Assembly (NCBI GenBank): GCA_029268065.1
Contig: JAJUHC010000001.1
Location: forward strand, 176,131 to 240,130
Reading direction: 5' to 3'
Origin: Clostridiales bacterium
GTDB lineage: Bacteria; Bacillota; Clostridia; Oscillospirales; Oscillospiraceae
DNA length: 64,000 nucleotides
Shown: positions 16,385-24,392 of the stretch, piece by piece
How positions within the stretch are numbered: the first letter of the stretch is position 1
Layout: each line of letters starts with the position of its first letter
Notes under the pieces: generated by a model
Told to the model about the DNA's origin: nothing
The model's database searches: none
Seen by the model: only the letters and a program-made list of their open reading frames with translations
Translations under genes and position numbers: made by a program

Positions 16385-16414
16385 TTCCTCCTTTTGCCAA
16401 CACAAAAGGAGGAA
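16385..16414 (-). promoter_or_regulatory. Expression hairpin of the THF riboswitch (hides folC SD)
   Basis: TTCCTCCTTTTG pairs perfectly over 12 bases with CAAAAGGAGGAA. The second arm contains the folC Shine-Dalgarno and is followed by six or more T residues, so the same stem could stop transcription or block ribosome binding. Confidence 0.75.
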
Positions 16415-16434
16415 ATCTCTTTTCCCTATTCGTG

Positions 16435-16532
16435 CCAGCGGATGCGAAGCTGGATCACAAACGGAAAAAACCGTTTTTCGTCCGGATGGCCACTTCCCAT
16501 CCCCCGGCACTTAATGCCCAGCCTCTACTCTG
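16435..16532 (-). ncRNA. Tetrahydrofolate (THF) riboswitch
   Basis: On the minus strand the conserved blocks of the class occur in order: AGAGTAGA, GCATTAAGTGCCGG, GGGATG...CATCC, GACGAAAA, TGTGATCC, and finally TTCGCATCCGC. GCTGG pairs with CCAGC to close the pseudoknotted core and CCAG-type ends close P1. It lies between a promoter at 16547-16574 and the SD-burying hairpin upstream of folC-folT, the expected gene context. THF binding should lower folate import and polyglutamylation. Confidence 0.88.
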
Positions 16533-16546
16533 ACTATGCTGATATG

Positions 16547-16574
16547 ATTCTAGCACATAAATTGCCTAAGTCAA
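16547..16574 (-). promoter_or_regulatory. Promoter of the THF riboswitch-folC-folT operon
   Basis: Minus strand TTGACT (16574-16569), 16-base spacer, TAGAAT (16552-16547). The -35 lies inside the last codons of the upstream cca gene. Confidence 0.8.
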
Positions 16575-17750
16575 GGTAATATTAAGCTGATTTTTCGCCA
16601 TATTTAGCAAAATATTGCGCTCATTATCCCGAGGACATTCTATAACATGCTCAAGCAGCTTCGAAAGCGCCTCTCCCACCTGAACGCCGCGCATGCCGAG
16701 AATTTCCAGGTCGGCGCCGCCGATTTCAAGCTGCTTTAAGCTCCAGCACTCGCCGCTTGAAATCACCTTTTCGAGAAGACGGCTGAAATCCTCACCGAAG
16801 GAAGCTCCCGCCGCAAGCGATACAGCCTCCCCGCCGTAGCCGGCGAGAAGCCGCTTGACGCTTTTTTCGTCTGCGGGCGGACCGGATTTGAGGATCGCCG
16901 CCGCCGATTTCACCAGCGAAACAGTCCTAGCCGGGAACCTGAGCTCCTTCAAAAAAGCCTCCGGAGAGGTAATCAGGCCTCTTTTTTCAAGCAGGAAGCA
17001 AAACGCGCAAAGGCGCGTGCTTTCGTCGCCGCAAAGCCCCGAAAGACCGTCTAGATTTATGGGCGCAGGCTTCAGGCAGGCGTTCATTAGCCCGTATTCA
17101 ATAACGCTTTCAAGCGTTTCGGGGCTTCCGGAGATGAGGATCTTTCGCAGCTCGTCGCGAACCCTCTCAGGCGAAAGAGCCGAAGCCAGAGGCGCGCATT
17201 CCTTAAGGGCGGCAAGCGTTCCAGGCTCGATTTCAAAGCCCAGGGCGGCCTTGAAGCGCAGGGCGCGCAGCATTCGGAGGGCGTCCTCGCTGAAACGCAG
17301 CTTCGGATCTCCCACGCAGCGTACAAGACCGAGCTCAAGGTCGGTTACGCCGCCGAAATAGTCTATGACCCTGCCCTCCTCTGTCATCGCCATTGCATTT
17401 ACGGTAAAGTCGCGCCTTGAAAGATCCTGCTTCAGCTCCGATACGAAGCGGACCTCGTCTGGGTGCCTGAAATCGGAATAGGCGGACTCCTTTCTGAAGG
17501 TCGTGACCTCGGCTCCGACGCCTTCGGAAAGCACCGTCACGGTACCGTGCCTCACGCCTGTTTCGAGGACCCTGTCAAAGAGCGGAATAACCTCTCTGGG
17601 AAGCGCAGAGGTGGCTATGTCCCAGTCAAGAGGAGATCTTCCGAGCAGGAGATCGCGCACAGGACCGCCGACTATATAGGCCTCATAGCCCGCTCTCTTA
17701 AGGCGCGATAGGATCCGGAGCACATATTCGGGAATATCGTATTTTTTCAT
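16566..17750 (-). CDS. cca: CCA tRNA nucleotidyltransferase
   Basis: 394 residues of the class II nucleotidyltransferase family. Motifs: 'AYIVGGPVRDLLLGRSPLDWDIAT' (GG + DxD metal site), 'RRDFTVNAMA', 'DYFGGVTDLE', and the base-selecting 'EDALRMLRALRFKAALGF'. It repairs or adds the 3' CCA of tRNAs; an A-adding-only specialisation cannot be excluded by eye. The SD is weak. The folC operon promoter overlaps its 3' end. Confidence 0.93.
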   Translation of the reverse strand: MKKYDIPEYVLRILSRLKRAGYEAYIVGGPVRDLLLGRSPLDWDIATSALPREVIPLFDRVLETGVRHGTVTVLSEGVGAEVTTFRKESAYSDFRHPDEVRFVSELKQDLSRRDFTVNAMAMTEEGRVIDYFGGVTDLELGLVRCVGDPKLRFSEDALRMLRALRFKAALGFEIEPGTLAALKECAPLASALSPERVRDELRKILISGSPETLESVIEYGLMNACLKPAPINLDGLSGLCGDESTRLCAFCFLLEKRGLITSPEAFLKELRFPARTVSLVKSAAAILKSGPPADEKSVKRLLAGYGGEAVSLAAGASFGEDFSRLLEKVISSGECWSLKQLEIGGADLEILGMRGVQVGEALSKLLEHVIECPRDNERNILLNMAKNQLNITLT

Positions 17751-17809
17751 ACAGCACCCCGTGTAACGGTCATATTATTTCAAAATAGGAATATTCTATT
17801 ATGATGCCC

Positions 17810-17838
17810 TTGTATTATAGCTTTTACAGTATTATAAT
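17810..17838 (+). promoter_or_regulatory. Promoter of murC
   Basis: TTGTAT (17810-17815), 17-base spacer, TATAAT (17833-17838), about 50 bases before the murC ATG. Confidence 0.6.
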
Positions 17839-17886
17839 ATCTTGACAAAACAATAGCAACTCGGTTTTGTCGGTTGGGAGACAATA

Positions 17887-19260
17887 ATGACGGCATATGA
17901 TTTTGACAAATACGCGATTCCGGGCAAACGCGCCCATCTTGTGGGCATAGGGGGCGTATCCATGTCACCGCTTGCCGAAGTCCTTCACGGCATGGGTATA
18001 AGGGTGACGGGTTCCGATATAAATGAAGGCGATGCGGTAAGGCGCCTACGCTCGCTCGGAGTGGACGTTAAAATAGGACACAGCGCCTCAAACGCTGAGG
18101 GCGCCGATTTCATAGTAAGGACGGCGGCGGTGCACGACGATAATCCGGAAATAGCGGCGGCCAGGGCGATGGGAATACCGGTATTTGAGAGGACGCAGGC
18201 CTGGGGCGCCATGATGCGCGGCTACAAAAACGCAATATGCGTATCGGGCACGCACGGAAAGACAACTACCACATCCATGATAACGCATATTTTCACAATG
18301 GCGGATAAGGATCCGACGGTCATGATAGGCGGGACACTGCCGCTGCTTAATTCGGGTTACAGGGTAGGAAACGGCGATACGATAGTGATGGAAGCCTGCG
18401 AATACTATAATTCCTTCCTGAGCTTTTTTCCTACGGTGGCGGTGATACTGAACATAGACGCGGACCATCTGGACTTCTTCAAAGACATTGATGATATAAA
18501 AAGCTCCTTTTGCAGCTTTGCGGCGCTTGTCCCGCCGGGCGGTTTTATAGTCGCGAACGCGGATGACAAAAATACGATGGAGGCTCTTGAAAGGCTCGGA
18601 AGGGAGATTCTGACCTTCGGCTTTTCTGAGAACGCTGCGGTCAGAGGCGAAAACATCATAATGACAGAAGCCGGCAGCGAGTTTGATGTGGTTTTTAAGA
18701 ACAGGCTCTACGCGCATGTCCGGCTGAAGGTCCCGGGGATGCACAACGTCTCCAACGCCCTCGCGGCATCCGCGGCGGCGGCGGCGCTGAAAGTGCCGCC
18801 GGAGGCGGTGGAGAAGGGGCTTTACGGCTTCACCGGCGCCGGAAGAAGGTTTGAATACAAGGGCGAATATCGTGGCGCAAGGGTGTACGACGATTATGCC
18901 CATCACCCGAGAGAGCTGCGCGCCCTTCTAGAAATGGCGACAAATCTCGGCTATAACCGGGTCATATGCGCCTTTCAGCCGCATACCTATTCCCGCACGA
19001 AGGCGCTCTTTGACGATTTCGTTCGGGAGCTGAAGCTCGCCGACAAGGTGTACCTTGCGGAAATATACGCCGCGCGCGAGGACAACGACGTGGGGATATA
19101 TTCAAGGGACCTTGCGGAGAAAATCGAGGGCGCGGTCTGCTGCGAAAGCTTCGAGGAGCTGGAACGGCGGCTCAGAGAGACGGCGCGCAAGGGCGATCTG
19201 ATCCTGACCGTAGGAGCGGGGGACATATACAAGGTCGGGGAGGCGCTTGTAAGAAACTGA
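17887..19260 (+). CDS. murC: UDP-N-acetylmuramate-L-alanine ligase
   Basis: 457 residues. First of the Mur ligases, adding L-Ala to UDP-MurNAc with ATP in the cytoplasm. N-terminal Rossmann 'HLVGIGGVSMSPLAEVLHGMG', P-loop 'VSGTHGKTTTTSM', 'LNIDADHLDFF', and C-terminal 'VYDDYAHHPRELRALL' identify MurC specifically. The family usually has 'GIGGxGMS'; here it reads GIGGVSMS. The 3' end is followed at once by a hairpin and a mobile-like element. Confidence 0.95.
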   Translation: MTAYDFDKYAIPGKRAHLVGIGGVSMSPLAEVLHGMGIRVTGSDINEGDAVRRLRSLGVDVKIGHSASNAEGADFIVRTAAVHDDNPEIAAARAMGIPVFERTQAWGAMMRGYKNAICVSGTHGKTTTTSMITHIFTMADKDPTVMIGGTLPLLNSGYRVGNGDTIVMEACEYYNSFLSFFPTVAVILNIDADHLDFFKDIDDIKSSFCSFAALVPPGGFIVANADDKNTMEALERLGREILTFGFSENAAVRGENIIMTEAGSEFDVVFKNRLYAHVRLKVPGMHNVSNALAASAAAAALKVPPEAVEKGLYGFTGAGRRFEYKGEYRGARVYDDYAHHPRELRALLEMATNLGYNRVICAFQPHTYSRTKALFDDFVRELKLADKVYLAEIYAAREDNDVGIYSRDLAEKIEGAVCCESFEELERRLRETARKGDLILTVGAGDIYKVGEALVRN

Positions 19261-19268
19261 ATAGCAGA

Positions 19269-19295
19269 ACGCGCCGGATATTTATTCCGGCGCGT
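19269..19295 (+). terminator. Hairpin after murC
   Basis: ACGCGCCGGA pairs with TCCGGCGCGT (loop TATTTAT-like). It directly abuts the left end of a mobile-like element. Confidence 0.7.
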
Positions 19296-19487
19296 CAGAC
19301 TGTCAAAAGACCTGAATCCTGTAACGAAAAAGTAACATAAAACTTTTTTTCCGGCGGCGTGCACGCCGGAAAAATACATTATCCCGCGCAATTGTGCGCG
19401 ACCGGGGGTATCGCGGCTTCAGCCGCGAATCCAGGGGGTATTGGATACCCCCCTGGAAGCGTGTCGAAAGACTTTTTCGACACGCTC
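19296..19487 (+). mobile_element. Hairpin-chain element, copy 1 (192 bp)
   Basis: Begins C-AGACTGTCAAAA and ends TTTTCGACACGCTC. Internal order: CCGGCGG..CGCCGG hairpin, GCGCAATTGTGCGC, CGCGGCTTCAGCCGCG, CCAGGGGGTAT..ATACCCCC, and a terminal AGCGTGTCGAAA hairpin. Same layout as copies at 36867, 38809 and (reversed) 53853. It lies between convergent murC and oadB. Flanking hairpins abut both ends (19269-19295 and 19488-19520) but differ in sequence here. No ORF. Confidence 0.85.
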
Positions 19488-19520
19488 ACGCGGACGCGAC
19501 CTTTCGGGACGCGTCCGCGT
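19488..19520 (-). terminator. Hairpin after oadB
   Basis: ACGCGGACGCG pairs with CGCGTCCGCGT. It lies 3' of the oadB gene on the minus strand and abuts the right end of the repeat element. Confidence 0.6.
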
Positions 19521-19547
19521 TTGATGCTTTGAAATAAGGACGGGGGA

Positions 19548-20732
19548 TTATCCGAATACCGCAAGCAGGAAGCCCGCCGCTACGGCGCTGCCGATGACGC
19601 CTGCCACGTTCGGCCCCATGGCGTGCATGAGCAGATAGTTCGATGGATTCGCGCGCTGCCCTTCGATCTGCGAGACGCGGGCCGCCATAGGTACAGCGGA
19701 CACTCCGGCGGAGCCGATGAGGGGATTTATTTTCCCGCCCGAAATTTTGTACATGACCTTTCCGAATATTATGCCTCCGACGGTGGAGAAGGCAAAGGCC
19801 AGGAGTCCGAGGACGATTATCCTTATAGTACCCCATGTAAGGAATCTGTCATATGTAGTCGTGGCGCCCACCGAGAGGCTGAGGAAGATTACGACAATGT
19901 TCATGAGAGCATTCTGCGCGGTGTCAGAGAGCCTATCCACGACTCCGCACTCGCGCATGAGGTTTCCGAGCATGAGGCAGCCTATAAGGGGTGCCGTCGA
20001 GGGCAGAAGAAGAATTACAAAGACCGCGACAACGATAGGGAACACGATCTTTTCCGTCTTGGATACCTCGCGGAGCTGGTCCATCTTGCACTCGCGCTCT
20101 TCCTTCGTGGTGAGAGCGCGCATTATAGGCGGCTGAATGAGCGGTATGAGCGCCATGTAAGAATACGCGGCTATCGCTATCGCACCGAGCAGATGCGGAG
20201 CGAGCCTTGCAGTGAGGTAAATTGCGGTGGGGCCGTCGGCTCCGCCGATTATGCCTATGGAAGCGGCTTCCTTGCCGGTAAAGCCGAGAAGTACGGCAAG
20301 AACGAAGGCACAGTAGACGCCAAGCTGGGCGGCTGAGCCGAGGAGAAGGCTCTTCGGATTCGCAATCAGAGGCCCGAAATCGGTCATGGCGCCGACGCCG
20401 AGGAATATGAGGGAAGGGTATACGCCAGCCTTGACGCCGATATAGAAGATATCCAGCAGTCCGCCGTCATGCAGTACGTCGCCGTATCCCTTGGTGCCCG
20501 CTACGACCTCATCCCAGAGCTGCGGGTGGAAAAGCCCGGACCCCGGAAGATTGGTAAGGAGCATGCCGAAGGCGATCCCCAAAAGCAGAAGGGGCTCAAA
20601 CTTTTTGACTATTCCAAGATAAAGCAGCACGCAGGCTATAATAATCATGAGTATCTGGCGCCAGTCCGTAAAGAGCAGCGAAAAGCCTGAGCTTATCCAG
20701 ATATTATGCAATACTTCGGTTACAGATGCCAT
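19548..20732 (-). CDS. oadB: Na+-pumping decarboxylase beta subunit
   Basis: 394 residues, eleven or so membrane helices. This is the membrane channel subunit of sodium-translocating oxaloacetate / methylmalonyl-CoA / glutaconyl-CoA decarboxylases, which decarboxylates carboxybiotin and exports Na+. The functional 'IGGADGPTAIY' motif with the Na+/carboxybiotin Asp is at residue 166, and a second conserved region 'NPLIGSAGVSAVPMAARVSQ' is near the C-terminus. It lies ten bases after the gamma-BCCP gene. The substrate is not decided by this subunit. Confidence 0.93.
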   Translation of the reverse strand: MASVTEVLHNIWISSGFSLLFTDWRQILMIIIACVLLYLGIVKKFEPLLLLGIAFGMLLTNLPGSGLFHPQLWDEVVAGTKGYGDVLHDGGLLDIFYIGVKAGVYPSLIFLGVGAMTDFGPLIANPKSLLLGSAAQLGVYCAFVLAVLLGFTGKEAASIGIIGGADGPTAIYLTARLAPHLLGAIAIAAYSYMALIPLIQPPIMRALTTKEERECKMDQLREVSKTEKIVFPIVVAVFVILLLPSTAPLIGCLMLGNLMRECGVVDRLSDTAQNALMNIVVIFLSLSVGATTTYDRFLTWGTIRIIVLGLLAFAFSTVGGIIFGKVMYKISGGKINPLIGSAGVSAVPMAARVSQIEGQRANPSNYLLMHAMGPNVAGVIGSAVAAGFLLAVFG

Positions 20733-20742
20733 AAATCCACCC

Positions 20743-21408
20743 CTATTCCAGCGTAAGCAGGGACGCTCCGGTCGTTACCGTAGCTCCCGCGGCAACCATT
20801 ATCTGCGCAACCGTGCCGTCGCGCGGTGACAGTATCTCGTTTTCCATCTTCATCGCTTCCAGTATGAGAAGAAGCTGTCCCGCCCTCACTCTTTCTCCGG
20901 CAGACACGTTCAGCTTGAATACCGTGCCGGGAAGGGGGGCAGTCACTACCTCGCAGCCGGAGGAAACCGTCTGCTGGGGCGCGGGCGCGGGTGCGGGCTG
21001 GGGCGCGGGTGCGGGTGCGGGCTGGGGCTTGGCGGCCGGCGCGGAAGTCGCGGGCGCGGGCGCAAAACGGGGCGGGGCGGACGCTGAGATTGCGGTTTCG
21101 TCCTCCTCAATTTCCACGTCGTAAATCTTATTGAACAGCGTAACCTTGTATTTGTTTGCCGAGGTTTCCATGAAGCTCACGCTTTCGGGCTTCGCCTGCA
21201 CAGCGGGAGCGCCGACAGCCGGCTGCGGCGAGGCCGGCCTGGGAGCCGTGCCGGACGGCGCCGCGGCCGGAACTGCCTTTTTGCTGAGCAGCTTGGCCAT
21301 CAGGGCCACGACAGCCCAGAGCAATATAAGCATGGCAAAGACAATAAGCATACCCAGAACAGAATATGCCAAAGCATATCCCAGGCCTATATCAGATGTT
21401 CCGAACAT
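20743..21408 (-). CDS. Decarboxylase gamma subunit fused to biotin carboxyl carrier domain
   Basis: 221 residues. Residues about 10-40 form the single membrane helix typical of OadG-type gamma subunits ('[19 protein letters not shown]'). A 70-residue Ala/Pro-rich linker with A-P repeats follows, then a biotinyl domain ending '[11 protein letters not shown]' with biotin-Lys at residue 187. Gamma and carrier are often separate genes or the carrier is fused to alpha; here they are one chain. No carboxyltransferase (alpha) gene is adjacent. ATG 21408 follows GAGGGGAT; the open frame to 21573 is leader. Confidence 0.85.
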   Translation of the reverse strand: MFGTSDIGLGYALAYSVLGMLIVFAMLILLWAVVALMAKLLSKKAVPAAAPSGTAPRPASPQPAVGAPAVQAKPESVSFMETSANKYKVTLFNKIYDVEIEEDETAISASAPPRFAPAPATSAPAAKPQPAPAPAPQPAPAPAPQQTVSSGCEVVTAPLPGTVFKLNVSAGERVRAGQLLLILEAMKMENEILSPRDGTVAQIMVAAGATVTTGASLLTLE

Positions 21409-21458
21409 TCTATCCCCTCTTTTTCTGATGATTGATTCAATACCCGCTCGGACGACCC

Positions 21459-21549
21459 GCAAACCGCTAACCGCCGATTTATCACGGACCACAGGCAGTG
21501 TAAATTTAATCTGCGAAGAACCCGACGGAAAAGCGCAAAAGCGGTTTGC
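21459..21549 (-). promoter_or_regulatory. Structured leader of the decarboxylase operon
   Basis: The about 180-base leader between the predicted start site (near 21588) and the gene contains a perfect 10-base complement, AGCGGTTTGC (21540-21549) with GCAAACCGCT (21459-21468), that would close an approximately 70-base domain. No known riboswitch class was recognised. Confidence 0.4.
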
Positions 21550-21594
21550 ATTACCCTTAATGGGCGGCGCCATAGGCGATTATTGCACAAAACG

Positions 21595-21624
21595 AATATA
21601 TCACAGCTTAAGTCAAAGTGTCAA
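21595..21624 (-). promoter_or_regulatory. Promoter of the decarboxylase operon
   Basis: Minus strand TTGACA (21624-21619), 18-base spacer, TATATT (21600-21595). Confidence 0.65.
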
Positions 21625-21712
21625 CGAAAGGGGGTATGGCGAATTTTTTGTTGTTTTTCACAAGCATATGGGGAGTATTTTATGTTGTTAATTGTGTCAA
21701 AAGACAGAAAAA

Positions 21713-21749
21713 AGCCCTGAGACTGCATATCTTAAGCAAACCCAGAGCT
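21713..21749 (-). terminator. Terminator behind tRNA-Pro
   Basis: GCTCTGGG pairs (with G-T wobbles) with CTCAGGGC and has six A on one side and six T on the other, so it could work on both strands. Confidence 0.65.
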
Positions 21750-21768
21750 TTTTTCCGATATTTGATTC

Positions 21769-21845
21769 TGGTCGGAGTGTCGGGACTTGAACCCGAGGCC
21801 TCATGGTCCCGAACCATGCGCGATACCAAACTTCGCCACACCCCG
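21769..21845 (-). tRNA. tRNA-Pro (anticodon CGG)
   Basis: Full cloverleaf on the minus strand: acceptor CGGGGTG/CACTCCG, anticodon stem CATGG/CCATG with loop TTCGGGA (anticodon CGG), T-arm 'CGGGTTCAAGTCCCG', discriminator A and encoded CCA. C1-G72 and A73 are tRNA-Pro identity features. Confidence 0.95.
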
Positions 21846-22246
21846 ATATGGACTTAAATTGCGATTTTCAAGCTGCCGTGAGATACTGCGCGGTTAAGCA
21901 CTCAAAACTCCGGCAAGCTGCCTGTCCCGGGACGAAAAAGCAACTTAGCGCTGCGAAACCACGGCTAAAAGAAGGCGCCGACCGTCAATTGCTGCGTTTG
22001 CGGCGCGGAATATATGGTACCACACTTGCGGATATAATGTCAACCTTTTTTATCGGCATTACAAAAAATCCGCTTCCGGAACGGGACGCTTTGAAATTAT
22101 GCAATGCCGGGATGAAGATTTTTCTGCCCTTCTTTGCAAGAGAGATAGCTGCGGTGATATATTTTTTTGACGCGCTTTCCGGAAATATGGGCAAAAAATT
22201 CATATGCCTCCTGCAAATCGGGGGCAGCTTGCAAGGTTAAATCTTT
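21846..22246. other. Gene-free stretch upstream of tRNA-Pro
   Basis: About 400 bases between tRNA-Pro and the proA terminator. Short open frames here (for example 72 codons on the minus strand at 21985-22203) have no Shine-Dalgarno or recognisable motif. It presumably contains the tRNA promoter, but no convincing -35/-10 pair was seen. Confidence 0.5.
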
Positions 22247-22270
22247 GGGCGCTCCCATTTCGGAGCGCCC
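22247..22270 (-). terminator. Terminator after proBA
   Basis: GGGCGCTCC pairs with GGAGCGCCC across a six-base loop, eleven bases from the proA stop. Confidence 0.75.
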
Positions 22271-22280
22271 GTAGCTGACT

Positions 22281-23528
22281 TTATCTTACCTGGCCGTTTC
22301 CGCGCACGACGTATTTGCAGGAGCTGAGCTGTCTCAGCCCCATGGGACCCCTTGCGTGCAGCTTCTGTGTCGAGATGCCTATTTCGGCGCCCAGACCGAA
22401 TTCGCCGCCGTCCGTGAAGCGGGTGGAGGCGTTGGCGTAGACCGCCGCGGCGTCCACTCCGGCAAGGAATCTTTCGGCCGCCTCCTTATTCTCGGTTACA
22501 ATCGCTTCGGAATGCTTCGTGCCGTATTCGTTAACGAAGTCTATCGCCTCGTTAAGGCCGGAAACGACCTTGACCGCCAGAATATAATCCCCGAACTCGG
22601 TGCGGTAATCCTGTTCGGTAGCGGGGACAACGTCCGGTCCGAGTATTTTTGCTGTTCTCTCGCAGCCTCTTATTTCGACGTTTTTGGTGTCCAGCCTCGC
22701 CTTTGCCATGGGCAGGAATTTTTCCGCGACGCTTTCAGCGACAAGCAGGGTCTCGGCGGCGTTGCAGACGGAGGGACGGGAGCATTTTGCGTTGAAGATT
22801 ATTTCCGCTCCCTTTTTGAGGTCTGCCGCATCGTCAACATAGACATGGCAGACCCCTACGCCGGTTTCGATGACGGGAACCTTGGAGTTTTCGACCACGC
22901 TCCGGATAAGTCCCGCTCCGCCTCTAGGAATGAGGACATCCAGATAATCGGAAAGCTGCATCAGCTCGGTCGCGCTCTGCCTGCTCGTATCCTCAACGAT
23001 CGCGACGCAGTCGCGGGGCAGACCGGCCTTTTCAAGAGCGTCACGCATGACACTAACAAGCTTCAGGTTTGAGTTGAAGGCTTCCTTGCCGCCGCGTAAA
23101 ATTACGGCGTTGCCCGCCTTCAGGCAAAGCACAGTTGCGTCTACGGTCACGTTTGGGCGCGCCTCGTAGATTATGCCTATGACGCCGAGCGGAACGCTGA
23201 GCTTTTCTATTTCCAATCCGTTCGGGCGTACCGTCTTTTCAAGCACCTCGCCTATGGGATCGGGGAGCTCTATGACCTCGTCGATACTGCTCACAATGCC
23301 GTCTATGCGCTCTCCCGTGAGGGTCAGCCTGTCAAGAAGGGACTTGGACATGCCGGCCTTTTCGGCTTCCTTGATATCGAGTGCGTTTGCCGAGAGAATT
23401 TCGTCCTTCCGCTCCGAGACCGACTTTGCGATTTCGGAAAGAGCCTTGTTTTTCAGCTCCGTGCCTGCCGTCATCAAGGCCATGGCGGCTTTCCTCGCAA
23501 GCGCTCCCTTTTTTTCAAGTTCAGTCAT
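22281..23528 (-). CDS. proA: Glutamate-5-semialdehyde dehydrogenase (gamma-glutamyl phosphate reductase)
   Basis: 415 residues, full length. NADPH-dependent reduction of glutamyl-5-phosphate to the semialdehyde, second step of proline synthesis. Motifs 'PLGVIGIIYEARPNVTVDA', 'LRGGKEAFNSN', the catalytic Cys region 'AKCSRPSVCNAAETLLV', and 'TRFTDGGEFGLGAEIGISTQKLHARGPMG'. Starts within the proB stop (ATGA overlap) behind GGAGG. Confidence 0.97.
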   Translation of the reverse strand: MTELEKKGALARKAAMALMTAGTELKNKALSEIAKSVSERKDEILSANALDIKEAEKAGMSKSLLDRLTLTGERIDGIVSSIDEVIELPDPIGEVLEKTVRPNGLEIEKLSVPLGVIGIIYEARPNVTVDATVLCLKAGNAVILRGGKEAFNSNLKLVSVMRDALEKAGLPRDCVAIVEDTSRQSATELMQLSDYLDVLIPRGGAGLIRSVVENSKVPVIETGVGVCHVYVDDAADLKKGAEIIFNAKCSRPSVCNAAETLLVAESVAEKFLPMAKARLDTKNVEIRGCERTAKILGPDVVPATEQDYRTEFGDYILAVKVVSGLNEAIDFVNEYGTKHSEAIVTENKEAAERFLAGVDAAAVYANASTRFTDGGEFGLGAEIGISTQKLHARGPMGLRQLSSCKYVVRGNGQVR

Positions 23529-24322
23529 TTCGACGCCTCCTTTTTTGCTGAAACAAACCTCGTTCCAACGGGTTCGCCCCTGATTATTTTATAAAGGTTT
23601 TCTATTCCCGCCCCGTTTGTGATTATCATATCAATACCGTGCTCTATGGCTCTCGCGCCCGCGTTCAGCTTGGTTTCCATACCTCCGGTGCCCCATTTCC
23701 CTGCGGCTCCGCAGGCTTTGCGCAAATCCTCGGTGACCGAGCGCACCTCGGAAATAAGCTTTGCACCGGAGTTCCTCTTCGGGTCGCAGTCGTAAAGCCC
23801 TTCTATGTCCGAGAGGAGTACCAGAAGATCCGCCTTGCATAGTACGGCGACGATGCTTGACAGAGTATCGTTGTCGCCAAGGACCTTTTTTTTGCCCGTT
23901 TCGATTTCTGCGGCGGATACTGAGTCGTTTTCGTTTACGATCGGTATAACGCCAAGCTCGAGAAGGGACTCGAAGGTACTCGTCAGGCGGCCTGCGCTCG
24001 ACTTCCTCTCCACGTCCTCGCTTGTGAGCAGTATCTGGCCCACGGTCTGGCCGTACTCGGCGAAAAACTTGTCGTATAGGTGCATCAGCTCGCATTGCCC
24101 GACGGCGGCGACCGCCTGCTTCATTCTGAGCTCGGAAGGCCGCTCCTTCAGCTTCAGCTTGTTTACGCCCACCCCGATGGCTCCCGAGCTTACAAGTATT
24201 ACCTCGTTGCCCATGCTCTTAATATCGGAGAGCGTCCTTGCAAGCATGTCCAGAGCGTGGATGTCAATGCTCCCGTTCTGTCTTATTATATTTGAAGTTC
24301 CGACCTTTATTACTATACGCAT
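23525..24322 (-). CDS. proB: Glutamate 5-kinase
   Basis: 265 residues of the amino-acid kinase fold: 'IVIKVGTSNI', 'LVSSGAIGVG', 'PIVNENDSVS', 'LGDNDTLS', and 'GTGGMETKLNAG'. It phosphorylates glutamate as the committed, normally proline-inhibited step. It ends right after the kinase domain and so lacks the C-terminal PUA domain present in E. coli ProB, as in many Firmicutes. Operon with proA (4-base overlap). Confidence 0.96.
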   Translation of the reverse strand: MRIVIKVGTSNIIRQNGSIDIHALDMLARTLSDIKSMGNEVILVSSGAIGVGVNKLKLKERPSELRMKQAVAAVGQCELMHLYDKFFAEYGQTVGQILLTSEDVERKSSAGRLTSTFESLLELGVIPIVNENDSVSAAEIETGKKKVLGDNDTLSSIVAVLCKADLLVLLSDIEGLYDCDPKRNSGAKLISEVRSVTEDLRKACGAAGKWGTGGMETKLNAGARAIEHGIDMIITNGAGIENLYKIIRGEPVGTRFVSAKKEASK

Positions 24323-24357
24323 GTCACAGGACCTCTTTCGGATATGTATACTACTGT

Positions 24358-24386
24358 AATATATAACATTTTTGCAAATAGTGCAA
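24358..24386 (-). promoter_or_regulatory. Promoter of proBA
   Basis: Minus strand TTGCAC (24386-24381), 17-base spacer, TATATT (24363-24358). The leader is too short for a T-box. Confidence 0.7.
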
Positions 24387-24392
24387 CGTTTT

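Noticed and set aside
19296..19487. Hairpin-chain element as a simple rho-independent terminator
   Set aside because: True terminators flank it; the conserved ends, multiple copies and flanking duplications need another explanation.
21985..22203. 72-codon frame upstream of tRNA-Pro
   Set aside because: No SD, no motif, and biased composition expected from non-coding sequence.
24323..24392. T-box or other leader riboswitch before proBA
   Set aside because: The promoter lies within 65 bases of the start, leaving no room for a T-box.
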